Assembly (NCBI RefSeq): GCF_002078875.1
Contig: NC_034410.1
Coordinates: forward strand, 102,988,138 to 103,052,137
DNA length: 64,000 bases
DNA from: Numida meleagris
Lineage: Eukaryota; Chordata; Aves; Galliformes; Numididae
Reading direction: 5' to 3'
Both the position numbers and the translations under genes were made by a program. Under the pieces are notes generated by a model, which had not been told where the DNA came from, ran no database searches, and saw nothing but the letters and a program-made list of their open reading frames with translations. Shown here one piece after another: positions 12,932-23,060 of this stretch (the stretch's first letter is position 1; each line of letters starts with the position of its first letter).

Positions 12932-13035
12932 GGCGGCCCCCTCCTGCAGCCCGCCGGAGAACAATGCCCGCCGCGCACCCCCCGCGCGAAAATATCAAAA
13001 TTTAAATGAAATAATTCCCCCCCTTCCGTCCCCCC
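12930..13035 (+). CDS. Weak candidate 5' coding fragment running into the gap
   Basis: An ATG at 12,930 has A at -3 and G at +4, a strong Kozak context, and opens a frame of about 35 codons rich in Ala, Pro and Arg (starting MAAPSCSPPENN) until the gap at 13,036. No family is recognised. High GC content makes stop-free frames common, and the CA microsatellite directly upstream would be an unusual 5' leader. The AT-rich piece at about 12,990-13,015 inside the frame also looks unlike N-terminal coding sequence. Listed as a possibility only. Confidence 0.1.
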
Positions 13036-13186
13036 NNNNNNNNNNNNNNNNNNNNNNNNNNNNNNNNNNNNNNNNNNNNNNNNNNNNNNNNNNNNNNNNN
13101 NNNNNNNNNNNNNNNNNNNNNNNNNNNNNNNNNNNNNNNNNNNNNNNNNNNNNNNNNNNNNNNNNNNNNNNNNNNNNNNNNNNNNN
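13036..13186. other. Assembly gap (151 N)
   Basis: A run of N bordered on the left by a C homopolymer and on the right by 'aggcggccgcgccgcg'. It lies in the GC-rich core of the CpG island, a typical cause of sequencing dropout. The true length is unknown and it may hide a start site or exon. Confidence 1.
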
Positions 13187-13307
13187 AGGCGGCCGCGCCG
13201 CGTCCCCGCGCGGGGTGCGAGCGCCCGGCACATGCGTGGAAGCGAGCGGCTCCCGAGTCCCTCCGCACCCTCCGCTGCAAACAACAACAATCCCGAGCAG
13301 CCCTTAC

Positions 13308-13445
13308 CTGGAACATCGGAGCCGCAAAAGTGTCCCTCTTTTTTTTTTTTTTCCTCCTTTTTTTTTTCTCCCCTTCCCCCCCCCAAACTCACACTTCCGA
13401 TATTTCTCTCTCCCGGCAGCGGTCTGCTCTCCTCGCTACACCAGA
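13308..13445 (-). other. Candidate first exon (5' UTR or start) of a leftward gene
   Basis: On the minus strand the sequence reads '...gatgttccag|gtaagggctg', a near-consensus splice donor with the exon ending at 13,308 and GT at 13,307-13,306. It is followed by G-rich intron sequence, as is usual after vertebrate first exons. Upstream on that strand the exon is purine-rich, with long A and G runs (about 13,330-13,385), and reaches the CpG-island edge near 13,445, a reasonable start-site position. A minus-strand ATG at 13,316-13,314 would encode only Met-Phe-Gln before the junction and has C at -3, so the exon is more probably untranslated. No other exon of this gene is visible to the left, so its body would lie outside the window. 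Gene identity unknown. Confidence 0.42.
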
Positions 13446-13645
13446 GAGAAATGCAATAGCTTGGCTAAGGTAGACAGAGCAAAATACAGAGAATAGTTGC
13501 TCCAGGGCTTTGAAACCCCTCAAGGCAAGGATCAGGATACAATTAGCTCATGTCTCTACCTCCAGTCTGAATCAATCTCCGAAATAAAAGTTAAATTAAA
13601 TTAACTGATCACACGGGCATAAAATTGATCTCCTTCGAAACGTGC

Positions 13646-13671
13646 ATATAGATAGATATATATATATATAT
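13646..13671. repeat. GATA/TA simple repeat
   Basis: A short 'tagatagatata' stretch leads into a pure (TA)n run, ending at 'tcgcg'. It is followed closely by two T homopolymers (about 13,681-13,706). Confidence 0.8.
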
Positions 13672-13962
13672 CGCGTGTAATTTTTTTTTCGATTTTTTTT
13701 TTTTTTGTGGAAAAAACAGTCTCATTCCAGCCTCCAACTTGCTTTTTACTTTCCTCTTGCACAGAAAAGCTGATTTTAATCGTTGTGATTAGTTTTGATG
13801 TAACGTTTCCGCGGGCGATTTCTGCAAATGGATGGAGTGTTTCTTTGCCAGAAGAGGGAAAAGCAGCAGATGATGATAATTATAAGGATTGTTGGTTGTT
13901 TCTTTCTTTCTCTCTGTCTCTCTCTCTATTTGTATTTAGATCTGTCTCCTCGCTTCCCGAGC

Positions 13963-13992
13963 TGACCTGACATTGCCATCGCGCCGAGGTCA
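13963..13992. promoter_or_regulatory. Everted pair of nuclear-receptor half-sites
   Basis: TGACCT at 13,963-13,968 and AGGTCA at 13,987-13,992 form an everted repeat separated by 18 bases, within a CpG-retaining block. Known nuclear receptors prefer shorter spacers, so independent half-site binding (for example by orphan receptors) is more plausible than dimer binding. Motif match only. Confidence 0.25.
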
Positions 13993-14244
13993 CACCACTT
14001 GTTGATTAGGATCACCTCCCGTTCTGATCAAGGGATATGTGATAATTTGGCACTGGAGCAACACATTTTCTGTTCCCTTGGCTATATAACTTCCCAAATG
14101 ACGTGTATAAAAATAAGCACATGGAGTCTGCTTTGCCCCAATCAAGTCTGAATCAATGCCTGAGGGTGATGCACAAACTCATTTCAAATGTTCAACCATG
14201 CAGAATTCCAAAAAGATTGAAGGAGTTACATTGCATTTTTTTAA

Positions 14245-14246
14245 TT

Positions 14247-14277
<31 letters not shown>
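14245..14277. repeat. (TTTA)n microsatellite
   Basis: About seven to eight tandem TTTA units between 'ttaattt' and 'ggaagcag'. Confidence 0.95.
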
Positions 14278-15937
14278 GGAAGCAGCAAAATTAGAAGAAA
14301 ACAAATCCATGCCGGCAAACCCAGGAATTTTACCAGTTGGGTTCGTGTGACATTGCTCACAAATGCTACTAACTTTCTTTCTCCAATTATCCAATTAAAA
14401 TGGAGCCTGGCGCGTTTCCTCTTCTTCAGCGGGGAGCGTGCGGCTCCCTTCTCCTGAGGAAAACAAAACCAGGAAAACAAAACCAGGGATAACTCAATCA
14501 TTGGGAAATCTTTCTCTTGAGTGGGGCTCCCTGCCCCTGACATTCCTCACTTCCCACTCCATTACATACTGCTGCGTTCAAGGCTACTGCGTTCAGAAAG
14601 ATATCAATTTTTTAAAAATTATACGTATTTTGTTACAGTGGGCTGTTTTGTCATAAACCCATGGGTCGTCTCCCATTAGTGTCACATCCTTGCAATATAC
14701 TTTTTTGGAAACGGTATGTTTCTAAGCACTTCACAGTCCATTAATTCAGAGACTTCGCTGACATTTCTTATGACAAAGACCAGGCTGTGGGGCCAAAACT
14801 GCCCAATAAAGTCTCTAAATAGAACCAGACGTGTCCAGCAAATATCTGCATTTGGCTTTTTATTATATTTTTGTTGAGTATCTTAAAGAAAATAATGCAA
14901 AATATAACAATTGCCTTTTCCTCCTAAGGCAGTCAGTGTAACCTAAGGAGTGACCAATTCTCTTGCTAAAAAATACATCCAACCCAATCCATTCTTCTTT
15001 TTTTTCCCCTTTTCTCTTTCAATGGCAGTGGTCACTTCGCACATAAGAATCGCATAATTTGCGACTGCTTCATCTTTGTGATATAACAGGCACAGATATA
15101 TCTGTTAATTAATTGAGAATGGCTGACAGAAATTAAAAGGAAAAACTTTAAGCAACCACACACTTACATGCCCTGAGAAATACTGAATGTGGCTTTGTCT
15201 GGAATTTTTATTTTTAATATTCTTCCAAAAACCAAGCAGCACACAAGAGGAGCAGTTCCCCTCACCCGTTTGTGCCTTCCCTACTTGGGTTTGGGTGGAA
15301 CATCATCCCTGCTGCTCTTAGTCATGTTATGCAGCTTCAGCAACTGAGTCATCTTTAAGAACTTAAAGCTGGCTTAATAACTTAAAGCCTTGAAGCACAG
15401 TAAAGAAAATGCTCCAAGTTTTCCATCCAGATGAAATGAGCAATTTACAGAGTTCGGTAGACCTGTGTCTTGACCTGACTTTATTTCTGTCTCACTTTGT
15501 GTCACCGCAAAAATTTTTATGGCTCCTTGTATGCGACTGTTTTAAATGCTTCACTGCTCTTCTCTTTCTAATAAATAAGTAAAGCGATGCCAGCAGCCTA
15601 GTACTCATTAGCGACCTGCATAATACAGAGGGAAAAAATCAGGAAGGGAACAGATTTTAATTTTGAGCTTGCGTGTGGCTAATGCAGAGAAGGGTGAAGA
15701 AAAATGGCGAAGCAGCATCCTTTAAAAAAATGTGAGAAAACATTATTGTGTTGTTATTTTACCTGCAGTAAAGGGTTTATCAGATGATGTCAGAAGATAA
15801 GAAAAGATGTATTTTGCTAAGAAGCAAGAAAATGCATTTATTGCTTCAGGAAGGCTCATTTGGTAAAACTTTCATTTCCATGTCAGACATTTATGGGCTT
15901 AAGTCTCCCATCACATTTATAGGGTAGGGCAGATGCT

Positions 15938-15984
15938 CACTGCAAACCGTACTGGGGTGTCCAAGCCCACTGCAAACCGTACTG
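15938..15984. repeat. 17-bp direct repeat, 30-bp period
   Basis: The 17-mer 'cactgcaaaccgtactg' occurs at 15,938-15,954 and again, identical, at 15,968-15,984. The 13 bases between differ from the sequence after the second copy, so this is a small local duplication. Confidence 0.9.
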
Positions 15985-16140
15985 ATGTCTCCATTTGTCC
16001 ACCGCCATATGGTGGTGGGACTCCAGCCTCCTCCTTCCCTTTACAGGATGGTGAAAAATATAAATACACATAAATAAAATGGAGATATTCTCGAAGATGT
16101 CAAGGTTAACCATTACACTGAAGGGCCATCTGCATCTCTT

Positions 16141-16401
16141 TTTACATGCAAATTAAACATTTCCACAGTACTTTCCTAGAGAAGCAAAACCCCTGCCTGT
16201 GCTTCTCCTGCCTCCCCCCAGCATCCAGTGAGCTCATCCTGAATTTACTACTCGCTTGGCTGTGCTCTGACCTGGGGATGTATTTTTGACATCAGAAGAG
16301 CTCACAAGAAACTAGTCTAACCCGTGTGGGCTGTCACATATATCTAAATAAGTTAGTGGTGTTTACCTTTATCAGATGCTTGGAGGTAATTTGCATGTAA
16401 A
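16141..16401. promoter_or_regulatory. Two POU octamers in a 14-bp inverted repeat
   Basis: 'tttacatgcaaatt' (16,141-16,154) and its exact reverse complement (16,388-16,401) each contain the perfect octamer ATGCAAAT, the consensus of POU factors such as Oct and Brn proteins. The copies are about 233 bp apart. One octamer by chance is unremarkable. Two perfect ones in identical flanking context suggest a duplicated site or an enhancer with paired binding (inference). Confidence 0.45.
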
Positions 16402-18638
16402 GGAGAACATATTAAACGAAATTCTTTTCTGTTTTATTTGGAGTTATCTTTTTTTTCTTTTCCCTTAAAAGCAGGTTTACATAAAACTTCATTGTGTTTG
16501 TGCGTTATAAATATTTTACTGATGCTGAATAGCAACCTTAATGAGCTCAAACTGAGCTCAATATTTGATTTCTGAATTTTTGCTCAAATCATCACCTGTT
16601 CATAATTAGCCTCTGGAAATCTATAGTAGTTTTGCTGCATCATTGTCAGTGTTAACAGTTTGGAAAATTGCAGCTTCTGAAGAGACAGGTTTTCCGGCTG
16701 CTGCAGATCATATGTGTCCACTTGCTAAAGGGCGTTATTTCTGATTTAGCTGTAATCCTGTCTGGAAGCAAGGACCGGGGCTCTTCTCAGGAAGGCCCTC
16801 ATGTCAGCTTGACCTTCTTTTGAAAATTTCCTCCTGCAGTTCCTTAAGTTCCATGTGTGCAGCGATCTCGTTTCAAAAATGTTAAGAAGTGCAGCTCAGT
16901 GTGGAAATAAAAGCTAAGTGACAGTTGTCTGAAGTAGATAGTTTGGATAGTTTGGATAGTCCTTCTTTTTGGAAAAAATAATGTAGAAGATTTTAAATTG
17001 CATTCAAAGAGGAATATTTAGAAACCCAGTTTTCTCCAAATTTATTTTTTTCCAAAGACTGTAAAAAATACTGTTGATTTTTTTTTCATTATTGTTGGTA
17101 ACATTTTGATGCAGCATTTGAAGAAATTCAATTTATTATTTAACTATAGTGTGGATTGAATAGTGCAAAGCATACTGAGCAGTATGTAGGCTCAGCAATA
17201 GTCCCTTCTGCACTTGTGAGAAAAATAATAGGAAATCATGCCACAGGTCTGGTATAGGACGGTGGCTGAACTAATGCAGCAACAAGCTGCCCTGTCCCTA
17301 AGGAGTCCTTATGCACCACTACCATTTTTGCCACTTATGTCCCGTTGTGTTTAGAAAAACAACAGAATCTCAGTATTTCTGTATCACACTTGCACTTCCC
17401 AGCTGCTTTCCACGCAGATGCCCTTGTTCTGTGCTTAGCTGCCCAGATATGACAGCCCTGCTTGCCATGAACTGCAGGAGGAGGTGATGTTTCTCCCTAC
17501 ATTTCAGCACCTTGGGCTCCAAGCTCTCTGTTATCTGCTTCAGGGAATAAGAGCACAGTCTGTGGGTATCTGGTTAAAGTAGAAATAGCATCACTGGAGA
17601 GGGAGATGAAGGTCATGTAACATCGTATGTAATTTGTCTGACTGGAATGAAATCACACAGATTTAACCATGTTCTTCCCCAGAAACATCAGGTTTTGATA
17701 TATCATAATCTTCTAAGAGTTTCTGGGTCTCGTGTGAACATTTGGATGCACTTACAGACTGTACGGGTAATAAAGGGACCATTGAATAGTTTCATAGAAA
17801 ATGTCTCTTCCTTTTTTGGAGGACTCTTCCGTGAGTGTTTTTCTGAGGCTTTCAGTGCCTCCAGATTCCTCTGCCAGCAATGGGAGCTGGAGATGCTAAG
17901 AACTCCAGGAGATCATGACACCTGTGGCTAGGCAACAAAGGACAGGCTTAAGAGATTATCTTTGAGCATGAAGGATATGAATCTTGATGTAATTGCCTCC
18001 TATATACCTATGCATTTGTAATGAACTTTGAGAAATCCTCTGATATTCTCTACTTCTCTCTTCCCTCCCCTGTTACTCCTTTCCGTGAGTAGCATACCCC
18101 TGTGCTTGCTCGGTGATGGCATAGAGAGGCTTGTTGAGGGGCACAACAGGACAGTACTACAGTGCCTGTTTCTTGTCTTCCGACAGCTGCTGCACAGCAA
18201 AGTGTGGTCTGCTGCAGAACAGGTGGGAAGGAACCAATTCTGTACAACCTGTGAAGGCAGAGAGCAAACTGGAGTGCTCCTGTGCTCCTGCTACCTGTTA
18301 CTTTGATTTTTCCCTTGGTACATTTGAAACTTCTTCCCTCCACCACCTCAGCAAAAGGCAGATTTTTTTTCAGATAAGGAAGTCCACTTTACTGAAGGAC
18401 TAATACACCCAAATGGCCACTGTAAGCTTTTCTGGGCTGGATTGTGTGAAACAGAAGCAGGATTGAACATGTGAGAAATGTCAGTGGGTCTAACTGTTAG
18501 ATAAAGCATGCAGAATTCAGGGCATAAGTGATAATGTATCTCATGAGATTGTACAAATTGCTGTAAGACCATTCCAACTGAACTGCTCAACTGATTCTAA
18601 TTAAAGACTACACTGAGGAAAAGAGGGTAAAGGGGGGA

Positions 18639-18660
18639 TGTGTGTGTATGTGTGTGCATG
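18639..18660. repeat. TG-rich simple repeat
   Basis: Imperfect (TG)n with 'tgtatg' and 'tgcatg' interruptions, preceded by a short G run. Confidence 0.8.
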
Positions 18661-21070
18661 CTGGGGGGTATGGAGGAAGTTGGTAAGGAGTAAAATAAGC
18701 ATTTGATTAATTTGTTTTTGCTATTTTATCTTTTAGTACTCTGTAATAAAACACACAGTTTATATAGATAGTATAATCTGACTAATTCTCAGTTCACCTG
18801 GTCCAGAACCACTTCCCTTTTCTTCACAGTCCTTGCTTGAGTGTTGCTTGAGCCAAAACTGCACATGAGAAGCCCTATAACACAATGGTGGTACCTTCAA
18901 GGCACCATATAAATTTATGTATATCTCTTTGTTCATCCTTTGGGTGTCAATCTCTCGTCTTTCCTACCCATAAAAGTATTCCCTGAGTGTACCTGTGTAC
19001 ATAGAGCCAATGCACAGAGGTATTTGATGTTGTTAAATAACAAAATGCGCCATCCTTCCTTCCCAGATTTTGAACATTAAAACAGCTGTTCTCAGGAGTG
19101 TTATTCAACTGTACCATGAGTTTCCGGAGAGGAAACTGGTATTGATGATACAGTACTCTCTTTCAATATAGTTTTATTTTTATACACGTTCTTCTAGAAA
19201 ATGTGGCATGTGAGCAAAGTATGGTAATACATTGAGATAATTTCTTGAAGTATGAATTTCTACGCAATCAATCATCCTATTCCACTAAGGAAATATTTCA
19301 GAGGGATAAGAAATACAGCCTCAAGAGAAACTCAGGCTGTAAAATCTGGATCCATATCTGCATTTTGAACAGCCCAAAGTCTGTGAGTGTGTAGTGGTCT
19401 GGGATGGTTAAATGGCTGATCTGGTTGACAAAAGTCATGCTGTAGAATCTGAGCACGGCTTCCCCTTCAGAAACAGTCCATTTGAAGGTTTTATACTTTC
19501 AAATAATTAGTCTAATTATTATAGCGGGGGATCTGCAGATTTTGGAACCAGACTCATTTTATATGTTAATTGTAGACAAAGTGTTTCTTTTAAAAATATA
19601 TATTTGAAAGAGATACTCGCTACCTTTCTACTAAAGAAGCAGCAATTGCTTGTCAGACTTTCCAAAACAAAGGTGTATTATGGCTTGTATTGTATTTATT
19701 TAAATTACACTAAGCTTTCAGTGTTATGCGTGAGCTTTGAAAAGCCAGTGTTGCTGTTGTACCTTTGATCTCACTCTGCAGAAATGGGAATCCCTGAAAA
19801 GCAGCCGTACTTTTCTGTTTGGAATAATTTGGAGAAATCCACTTTTCAATCAGTGATGTTTTTTTTTCCTCCTAGCCACTTCATGAAAAGCAGCAGTTTC
19901 ACCTCATACTCGTTTTACATCATTGCCATTTCTCAGGCTTGCAAAGAATTGTTGGAGCTGAGCAAGTCTGGCCCTACTTGATGGATGCATTTATGCAAAG
20001 GAGAAGGAGTGAGTAAATGTTAAGCTACTTGTCTGCTTCATTCTTGCCTCTATATGTAGTGTGTATATCACACCTGCAGTTATACTGGTGATTTTTATGT
20101 TTTAATAAAGGCCCAATACCTTGTTTTACACAAGGAACTTGTAAGCACTGAGTAGCGCTAGACAGCAGCAGGGTTTTTTTGGGTAGAGAAAGCAGTCAGA
20201 TGTATGAACCTTGCAGCACCATCACTATTCTTATTTGTTCCTTTTTGGGTCAAAAGTAGTGACTTGCCAGGAGCTCGTCGATATTATAATCCATGCCCTG
20301 CTTGTCCTGTCGCAGCTGGTAGGGGGACATGAAGAGACCTACATGTTTAAAAAGGATTTTAGTTGCCTGCCTGTAGAAATAGAGTCAGTCATCTAAGGCA
20401 AAGGCTGAAAATATCTGCCAGGGAAAAATGCCTGTCTGGAAAAATTCCCCCTCTCATGCCACAGTCAATGAAAATTTCTGTTCTAGTTCATGCAAGGGCA
20501 GTGTTCCCATAGATACCTCCAGGCAGCCCTTCTCTGTCCCAACCAGCATGAGACAGATGTTGAGAGAAGTCCTACCTTGTCAGCCAACCTCCTGCTAGCC
20601 TGCTTGGGGTTTTGTTGGTTTTCTTCCAGCCTTCAGTCTTCTTGTGAGTAACTGAACCATGGAGTGTACTTCCTAAAGGAGAGCCTTTAGAAGAGAAAGA
20701 ACATGATGATCGCCAAACATAAATACAAAGACAGTTCAGGGAAGATGGCATGAAAAGAGCACCTCACAAGAGCATATTGGCAAGCAAGGATTGCTGCCAA
20801 GGCCACGTCTGTGCTAGGAACATTCCCCTGACAGATAAAATAGCAAAGAGTGCTGGCAAAGGGTCCATGGCTTGGTGTAGCTGGCATAGCTGCTGGTGCA
20901 AAGGAAGGGATAGGGCTCTGTGTCAAGGCAGCTGAATGCCTTCTCTCTCTGCAGCTACACTGCCCACAAACACGAGTAGCTACTGCACTTACAAAGGCAA
21001 AATTGACCCACCTCTGTCTCCTGTGCTTGTCTGCCTCAGCAGAAAACAGAGTTTTGCTAATGTAGCAGCA

Positions 21071-21091
21071 CTCTCTCTCTCTCTCTCTCTC
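21071..21091. repeat. (CT)n microsatellite
   Basis: About ten CT units followed by 'ccctcccc'. Confidence 0.95.
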
Positions 21092-21454
21092 CCTCCCCAT
21101 GGCACCATCCAATAGTGAAAACCAATATCCAAAACGATCAGAAACAACCACAAATATCGAGAAAACATTTTTTCCTCCTTGCCTGGCCATTTGTGGCCTC
21201 TTACCAATAGCTTGGCCAGGATATTGTCTCTTTTGATTTCTGTCATAGTTTTAATTATGAATGTGTTCAGTTTGCTTTTTTAACTCAGTGGTCAGCTAAC
21301 CAATCCACTCTGATGCTAGCACAGGAGCAGTCCCCTCTGTTATTTCTCTGTGCTTGCATGCAGATAGATGTGGAAACATACATGTTGTGACTGTGTAGCA
21401 AATTCAAGCCAAGCTTAATTCAAAGTAAAATCAATGAAATTACAGAGGGAATGA

Positions 21455-21648
21455 TGCCAATGTTTGTTGCCTTATACTTGTCCAAGATAAATTTCATCTG
21501 ATCATCAGTCATCCCCAAATTGAGGGTACACCAATGCCTTTTAATTCATCTCAATCTTCTCACAATCCTCTCCAGCTACATGGGACAATGAGTACCATCA
21601 GCAAGTGTCACTCACTCACTGTTTATTTTCCTCTGCCAACTCACTAGT
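21455..21648 (-). mobile_element. Old CR1/L3-like LINE fragment
   Basis: In plus orientation the blocks 'gccttatacttgtccaag', 'aaatttcatctgatcat', 'aattgagggtacacc', 'gagtaccatcagcaag' and 'cactcactcactgttta' follow the order seen in inverted, ancient amniote CR1/L3 LINEs (remembered landmarks: 'tgcatttatcaacattgaa', 'tttcatctgccat', 'ttgtgagatcc', 'gtatcatctgcaaa', 'ccacctcactgtt'). The fragment at 62.2-62.8 kb has the same block order with independent decay, which supports the call. No coding capacity. Confidence 0.5.
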
Positions 21649-21994
21649 GCAAACATTTGCTGGGAGTGGTTTCTGTGTGCCCCTCAGGAGCAGCCCATTC
21701 TCCCTTCTTTCTCACCAACAGCAACAGTCCAAACCTGAAAGATGTCAGTCACCCCAGGATGGTCCTGGGCTCCCTTGCCAGATGTGAGAGGGGGGGCAAT
21801 GTGTTTAACCCTTTGCAAGAACAAGCTGAATTAAAACAGGTATAACTGGTGTCGAGGCTGGCTTCATTTTTTTTCTGGCATTTGTTTCCTGTAGAGAGCC
21901 TTAGAATTTATTGGTCACAACTTCCCAAGAAGCAGTGTGTCCCTGCTTCCCTGGGAGAATCGAGTCAATACTCTTTCAGCTGCTTTACAAACAT

Positions 21995-22180
21995 TGACCA
22001 AATAATCCATGCAATAGCCCCCAGGATAGGAAAAAGAGGCAGAGAGATTATATGACTTGCCCAAAGCCACCAAAGGAATAAGTGTCAGGCTTATTATGAA
22101 TAGGGCATATAGATCAAAGGAAGTACAATGAAAACTTGGGAGTTCCTGTCTCCTAGTCCAGTTTTTGCAGCAGAGAACAA
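21995..22180 (-). repeat. MIR-like ancient SINE, inverted
   Basis: Landmarks in plus orientation: 'gaggcagagagattatatga', then 'cttgcccaaagccacc', then 'ggagttcctgtctcctagtc' near 22,140-22,162. These match the inverted MIR order of 'gaggcacagagaggttaagtga', 'cttgcccaaggtcaca' and 'caggagtcctgactcccagtc'. Diverged but all three blocks are present at sensible spacing. Confidence 0.65.
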
Positions 22181-22448
22181 CATTTCTTTTCTACAGCACA
22201 GCTTTTACAGTCTTTTTTTTCTTTAAGTAAGGGATCTTGACAAAAGTTTGAAGAAAATCCAAATAAATCATCTTAACTTTCCTGTGTTGGTGCAGATGAC
22301 ATATGTTTGCGAAAGGAACTTGCAGGCTTGCCAGCTTTCAGAGAGAAATGATGTCGTAAGATCACAAAGGCACAATCTCTGTCTTGAATAAAGTTGATGC
22401 AACAACTTCTCTCTATGGCCTTAGCTACGCAGCTGCAGGATATTTTTC

Positions 22449-22522
22449 CTTAATATGTGTTTTAAATCTTCTACTCTATTCTATTTTGTTTTTCTTAATG
22501 TGTGTTTTAAATCTTCTATTCT
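22449..22522. repeat. 45-bp-period tandem duplication
   Basis: A 29-base unit beginning 'cttaat(a/g)tgtgttttaaat' occurs at 22,449-22,477 and 22,494-22,522 with only two differences. The spacer is T/C-rich. A recent local tandem duplication. Confidence 0.9.
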
Positions 22523-23039
22523 TCTCTAATTTAGTTACAAAACTTTACTAACTGGAAGATTTAAGTGTCAGCCTTCCTTGTAATGAATCCCTGGCTTTTT
22601 TTAATCATAGCACTTCAGTGAATTAGGAACTTGCAGATAGATGTGTACTGCCCACCACATTCCTGGACCCTTTGGAGAGTTAATTAGTGTGCCAGTGATT
22701 TGTATGTCCCAAGGAAACTTCATTTTTGGTGTTGTCAATAACAAAATTCCTATGGCTTTAAATACCCCAGGGTTGTACTTCTCATTTCCAATTTGTCCTG
22801 TAAATTCGTTTTACTGTGGAGATCATAGCATAGACTGGAACTGGAAGACTGTGGAAACAAACATACTGCAATTTCATATTACTTCTAGCACTGGTGGTAA
22901 GCACTTTCTGTTAATGCTTTGCTCAAGTTTTAAACATTACCCGGTTTTACAGGCGCTCCTTTATGGGTGTGGTAGTACTGAGTACTCTTCTACTTATATA
23001 TTTATTTGTGTATATAAACATGCCTATCTCTATCTATGA

Positions 23040-23060
23040 GTATCTATCTATCTATCTATC
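23040..23060. repeat. (TCTA)n microsatellite
   Basis: About five pure TCTA units, preceded by a degenerate 'tatctctatctatgag' section. Confidence 0.9.

Larger units (their letters stand above)
11900..13450. promoter_or_regulatory. CpG-island promoter
   Basis: CpG becomes dense from about 11,860 and stops abruptly near 13,450, with long G/C blocks at 12,150-12,440, 12,600-12,870 and 13,187-13,260. The interior holds a 151-bp assembly gap. It is the only island of this size in the window, so it is very likely a transcription start region. Direction is not settled. A good minus-strand donor at 13,307/13,306 favours a gene running left, while three plus-strand CCAAT boxes (12,012, 12,106, 12,295) allow rightward or bidirectional starts. 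CpG-depleted flanks on both sides argue that this is a germline-unmethylated promoter and not just a GC-rich isochore. Confidence 0.85.
13460..17000. promoter_or_regulatory. Promoter-proximal AT-rich region, candidate conserved non-coding elements
   Basis: No coding potential. The block from about 13,930 to 14,110 keeps several CpGs and recognisable factor half-sites, and the blocks at about 14,860-15,130 and 16,130-16,640 contain octamer and TAAT-type homeodomain motifs. Such composition next to a CpG-island promoter is typical of vertebrate developmental enhancers, but conservation cannot be measured from one sequence. Simple repeats (TA, TTTA, T runs) are interspersed and listed separately where long. 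Confidence 0.4.
17001..21454. other. Gene-free stretch
   Basis: No gene or old repeat recognised. A TG-rich simple stretch lies at 18,639-18,660 and a (CT)n run at 21,071-21,091. The latter produces the Arg-Glu repeat in the minus-strand frame across it, so that frame is an artefact of simple sequence. Other open frames are short and unsupported. Confidence 0.45.

Noticed and set aside
12565..13496. Long open frames on both strands across the CpG island
   Set aside because: They read through 151 N and low-stop GC-rich sequence with poly-His-Thr or Cys-Val from the CA repeat. Length is an artefact of composition and gap.
20687..21190. 167-residue minus-strand open frame
   Set aside because: It crosses the (CT)n tract, giving an Arg-Glu repeat. 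There is no domain resemblance or splice support, and other frames are open over the same bases.
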